NCBI GenBank assembly: GCA_900766735.1
Contig: CAAFWO010000037.1
Coordinates: forward strand, 1 to 42,674
Length of the DNA: 42,674 bases
Source of the DNA: Clostridia bacterium
GTDB taxonomy: Bacteria; Bacillota; Clostridia; CAKSNL01; HGM11501
Direction: 5' to 3'
Every line of letters begins with the position of its first letter. The stretch's first letter is position 1. Below are positions 40,648 through 42,674 of the stretch, in pieces. The notes under the pieces were generated by a model, which saw nothing but the letters and a program-made list of their open reading frames with translations, was not told the origin of the DNA and did no database searches. A program made the position numbers and the translations under genes.

Positions 40648-41718
40648 TTACCTCCCGAAAATTTTCATTTCAGCCGAGCCGGAAAGTGCCAGGACCCGGT
40701 TTTTGTTTTTATACAGCAATATATCATATGTATTCGCGTCGCATTCGGTAAATGCCACTGCTTTCCCGTGCCTGTTTAATAGCTTTATCTCGTTGCCTGT
40801 CTTAATCGCCGAATAGCCGCGCGAAACGTCAAACGCATCAATCGGTATCTCAGACAGATAGGCGCCTTTAAGCCTTCCCGAAGTGCTTAACGATACGACC
40901 TTTGTGCTCCCTATCGCCGAAGAATCCTTTATTACGGCTGTCACGGTATTGCCGGAGCACTTTATAAACTCCGCACGGCCGCCCTCATATAAAAAGTTCC
41001 ATTTTTCCGTGCCGTTTTTGCTATAGGCGCGAAGGGCGGTATCGTCGCTCACGATGAGCGTGTTTTTAAAAACTGCCGTGAAGGGCGCGATGCCCTCGGT
41101 CTCGACCTCTGCTTTTATCTCTCCCTTTTTGATGTCGGAGAAAACTATCTTTCCCTTAAACATATTCTCGCTCTCGTCGATCACATTCATAAAAAGGCTC
41201 TTGTTATCGTCCGCCAAAAACGCGGCGACGATGTATTTCTTTCCGTAGGAATAGCGCGAGACGCGCTCCCCCTTATCGGTATAAACACTGCACTGCCCCT
41301 TATATCCGCTGTCGGACGACAAAATGACAGCATAGCCCGAGGGATTGACCGCGGCAGAGCGGATGTTTTTATCCGAATAGTAGTCAGCACGGACCTTTCC
41401 GCCGTCTATCAGCCGCACTCTGCCCGAGTCCTTTGAATAGACCAGTATCATATCCTCCGTAACGGAGAGCGACGAGGAGTTTTCCTCCGTGTCGATGACC
41501 CATTTTTCTTCGGCCTTATGGTCATACGCGCTCAGGATCCGCCCGTTGAACGTCAAAAATCCGTCCTTATATTTATAAGTGTCATACTCGCCCAAACGCT
41601 CGTTTATTATCGACGCGCCCTCGCCCGCCGGAACAAAATTCACCGCGAAAAAAACGGCGCCGGCCGCGGCAGCCAGAATAACAAGCGCGAAAAGTATGAT
41701 CCTTGTTCTCTTTTTCAA
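40648..41718 (-). CDS. DUF5711-type membrane-anchored beta-propeller-like protein
   Basis: A 356-residue protein with one N-terminal helix (about residues 6-27) and a repeated beta-rich outer part with PQQ-like strands (for example KAEEKWVIDTEE, NGTEKWNFLYEG). It fits the DUF5711 family that is often found beside cvpA in Clostridia. The function is unknown; an envelope role is likely. The start is TTG at 41716-41718 with AAGGGGGG 6 bases upstream, 12 bases after truA. Confidence 0.78.
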   Translation of the reverse strand: MKKRTRIILFALVILAAAAGAVFFAVNFVPAGEGASIINERLGEYDTYKYKDGFLTFNGRILSAYDHKAEEKWVIDTEENSSSLSVTEDMILVYSKDSGRVRLIDGGKVRADYYSDKNIRSAAVNPSGYAVILSSDSGYKGQCSVYTDKGERVSRYSYGKKYIVAAFLADDNKSLFMNVIDESENMFKGKIVFSDIKKGEIKAEVETEGIAPFTAVFKNTLIVSDDTALRAYSKNGTEKWNFLYEGGRAEFIKCSGNTVTAVIKDSSAIGSTKVVSLSTSGRLKGAYLSEIPIDAFDVSRGYSAIKTGNEIKLLNRHGKAVAFTECDANTYDILLYKNKNRVLALSGSAEMKIFGR

Positions 41719-41730
41719 GTTATTCCCCCC

Positions 41731-42465
41731 TTAATACACCACAGAGACGAGGCAAAGCCCCTCCGGCGGCGCGGTTATGCCTGCCCTTTTCCTGTCGCCC
41801 GAGGCGATCATATCGCCCAGCGATTCGGGATTGATCTTCCCGACGGACGCATAGACAAGCGTGCCGGTGATTATCCTCACCATATTATACAAAAATCCGT
41901 TTGCGGTGATCCTCACCTTGAAAAATCCGCCGCTCTCGCTCACGGTGAGTGCGCTCACCGTGCGGACTGAGGTCTTCGTCTGAGCTCCGGCGGAACAAAA
42001 TGCCGAAAAATCGTGCGTGCCGACGATGAAGGACGCCGCACGCCTCATCTTCTCAATGTCCAGCTTATAAGGGTAGTGCCACGCATAGCGCGAAACGAAC
42101 GGGTCTGCCACCTTGTTTGTGTCGATCGTATATTCATAGGTCTTCTCTTTCGCCGAAAACGTCGCGTGAAAGTCATCCGGCACAATTTCCGATGAATAGA
42201 CTCTGACGCTTTCGGGAAGATATGCGTTTATCGCGAGCGGAAGCTTATCCGCCGGCACCTTTGTATCCGAAAAAAAGTTTGCGGCATAGCACGCGGCGTG
42301 AACGCCGCTGTCCGTTCTGCTGCACCCCGTTAAGCTGATCTTCTCACCCGTGACGGACTCTATAGCGCGCGTCACAACCTCCTGAATGCTGACACCGTTT
42401 TTCTGTATCTGATAGCCGTGAAAATCCGTTCCGTCATATTTAAGCCAGATCCTGATATTTGACAT
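41731..42465 (-). CDS. truA: tRNA pseudouridine synthase A
   Basis: A 244-residue enzyme that converts uridines 38-40 of the tRNA anticodon arm to pseudouridine. The catalytic Asp52 is in the GCSRTDSGVHA block, preceded by KYDGTDFHGYQIQ. The ATG at 42463-42465 is preferred over a GTG nine bases upstream because AGGTG lies 6 bases before it. It starts 9 bases after ecfT, as in many Firmicutes. rplM-rpsI, which often follow truA, are replaced here by DUF5711-cvpA. Confidence 0.94.
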   Translation of the reverse strand: MSNIRIWLKYDGTDFHGYQIQKNGVSIQEVVTRAIESVTGEKISLTGCSRTDSGVHAACYAANFFSDTKVPADKLPLAINAYLPESVRVYSSEIVPDDFHATFSAKEKTYEYTIDTNKVADPFVSRYAWHYPYKLDIEKMRRAASFIVGTHDFSAFCSAGAQTKTSVRTVSALTVSESGGFFKVRITANGFLYNMVRIITGTLVYASVGKINPESLGDMIASGDRKRAGITAPPEGLCLVSVVY

Positions 42466-42474
42466 AAGTAACAC

Positions 42475-42674
42475 CTACATTAAAAATTCGGGCAGAATCA
42501 TCGCCGCCGCGAAAAGAACGAAAATAACGAGCGATAAAGCGTCGCCTTTCCCGAACATGAGCTTTTTAAGGCGCGTTCTGCCCTTGCCGCCGCGGTAACA
42601 GCGTGCCTCCATCGCGGTCGCCAGATCATCCGCCCTTCTGAAAGCGCCGACGAAAAGCGGTATCAGCACGGGTA
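42475..42674 (-). CDS. ecfT: ECF transporter transmembrane component EcfT (C-terminal end only)
   Basis: Only the last 65 codons are in the window. FRRADDLATAMEARCYRGG is the conserved coupling helix with the A.R.G-type motif that contacts the EcfA ATPases, and a final hydrophobic helix follows. The shared module energises several S components, probably including FolT encoded at 37449-37988. The stop codon is TAG. Confidence 0.9.
   Translation of the reverse strand, partial: PVLIPLFVGAFRRADDLATAMEARCYRGGKGRTRLKKLMFGKGDALSLVIFVLFAAAMILPEFLM

Noticed and set aside
1..42674. CRISPR array, tRNA or rRNA genes
   Set aside because: I looked for regularly spaced repeats and for cloverleaf or rRNA-like blocks and saw none.

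Overview
This is chromosomal DNA from an anaerobic member of the Bacillota, most likely class Clostridia. The signs are rpoB-rpoC separated from rplJ-rplL, an SdpR-type regulator, Gram-positive Shine-Dalgarno sequences before nearly every gene, TTG starts, SLH and copper-amine-oxidase-like surface domains, an ECF vitamin transporter, a THF riboswitch and a GlpP antiterminator. GC content looks close to 50% by eye. I cannot name the genus. Most genes lie on the minus strand; the exceptions are an SdpR-like regulator and rnhA-acn-icd.

Layout. 1-6579: rpoC (cut by the window edge) and rpoB, with a promoter in the region shared with the sdpR-like gene (6852-7127, +). 7184-11237: an operon of AI-2E-family permease, Mrp ATPase, a secreted DUF4367 protein, an ECF sigma factor and its membrane anti-sigma factor. 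11326-15581: a glycerol-3-phosphate operon of glpP antiterminator, MgtC-like protein, two FAD oxidoreductases and a DUF1667 protein, with a terminator in the glpP leader. 15693-17526: a compact mobile cassette. 17485-24761: secreted carbohydrate-related proteins (CE2-like esterase, small peptides, discoidin-domain protein, and a GH99-like protein broken by an amber codon) plus a GNAT acetyltransferase. 25004-28651: rnhA, aconitase and NADP-isocitrate dehydrogenase on the plus strand. 28695-35546: a PHP-domain hydrolase, then an operon for a MacAB-like exporter and an SLH-domain surface protein. 35670-38203: a THF riboswitch in front of folT, a small unknown gene and pncB. 38207-42674: end of ecfT, truA, a DUF5711 protein, cvpA and a serine hydrolase.

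The most striking object is the cassette at 15693-17526. It is bounded by 25-bp inverted repeats (23/25 identical) and flanked exactly by an 8-bp direct duplication (TTTTTCCG). It carries an ECF sigma factor and a membrane anti-sigma protein, has a hairpin near each end, and contains no transposase. It landed at the stop codon of a secreted esterase gene. The old stop codon is still visible on the far side (15682-15684), and the esterase now ends in 13 residues read from the transposon end. This looks like a non-autonomous element that moves a regulatory gene pair.

Other points of note are the in-frame TAG that splits a 907-codon secreted protein, THF-riboswitch control that appears to extend to nicotinate salvage (pncB), paralogous DUF4367 domains in an anti-sigma factor and in a secreted protein of the same operon, face-to-face promoters between rpoB and the sdpR-like gene, and a 45-residue peptide gene at 19302-19439.
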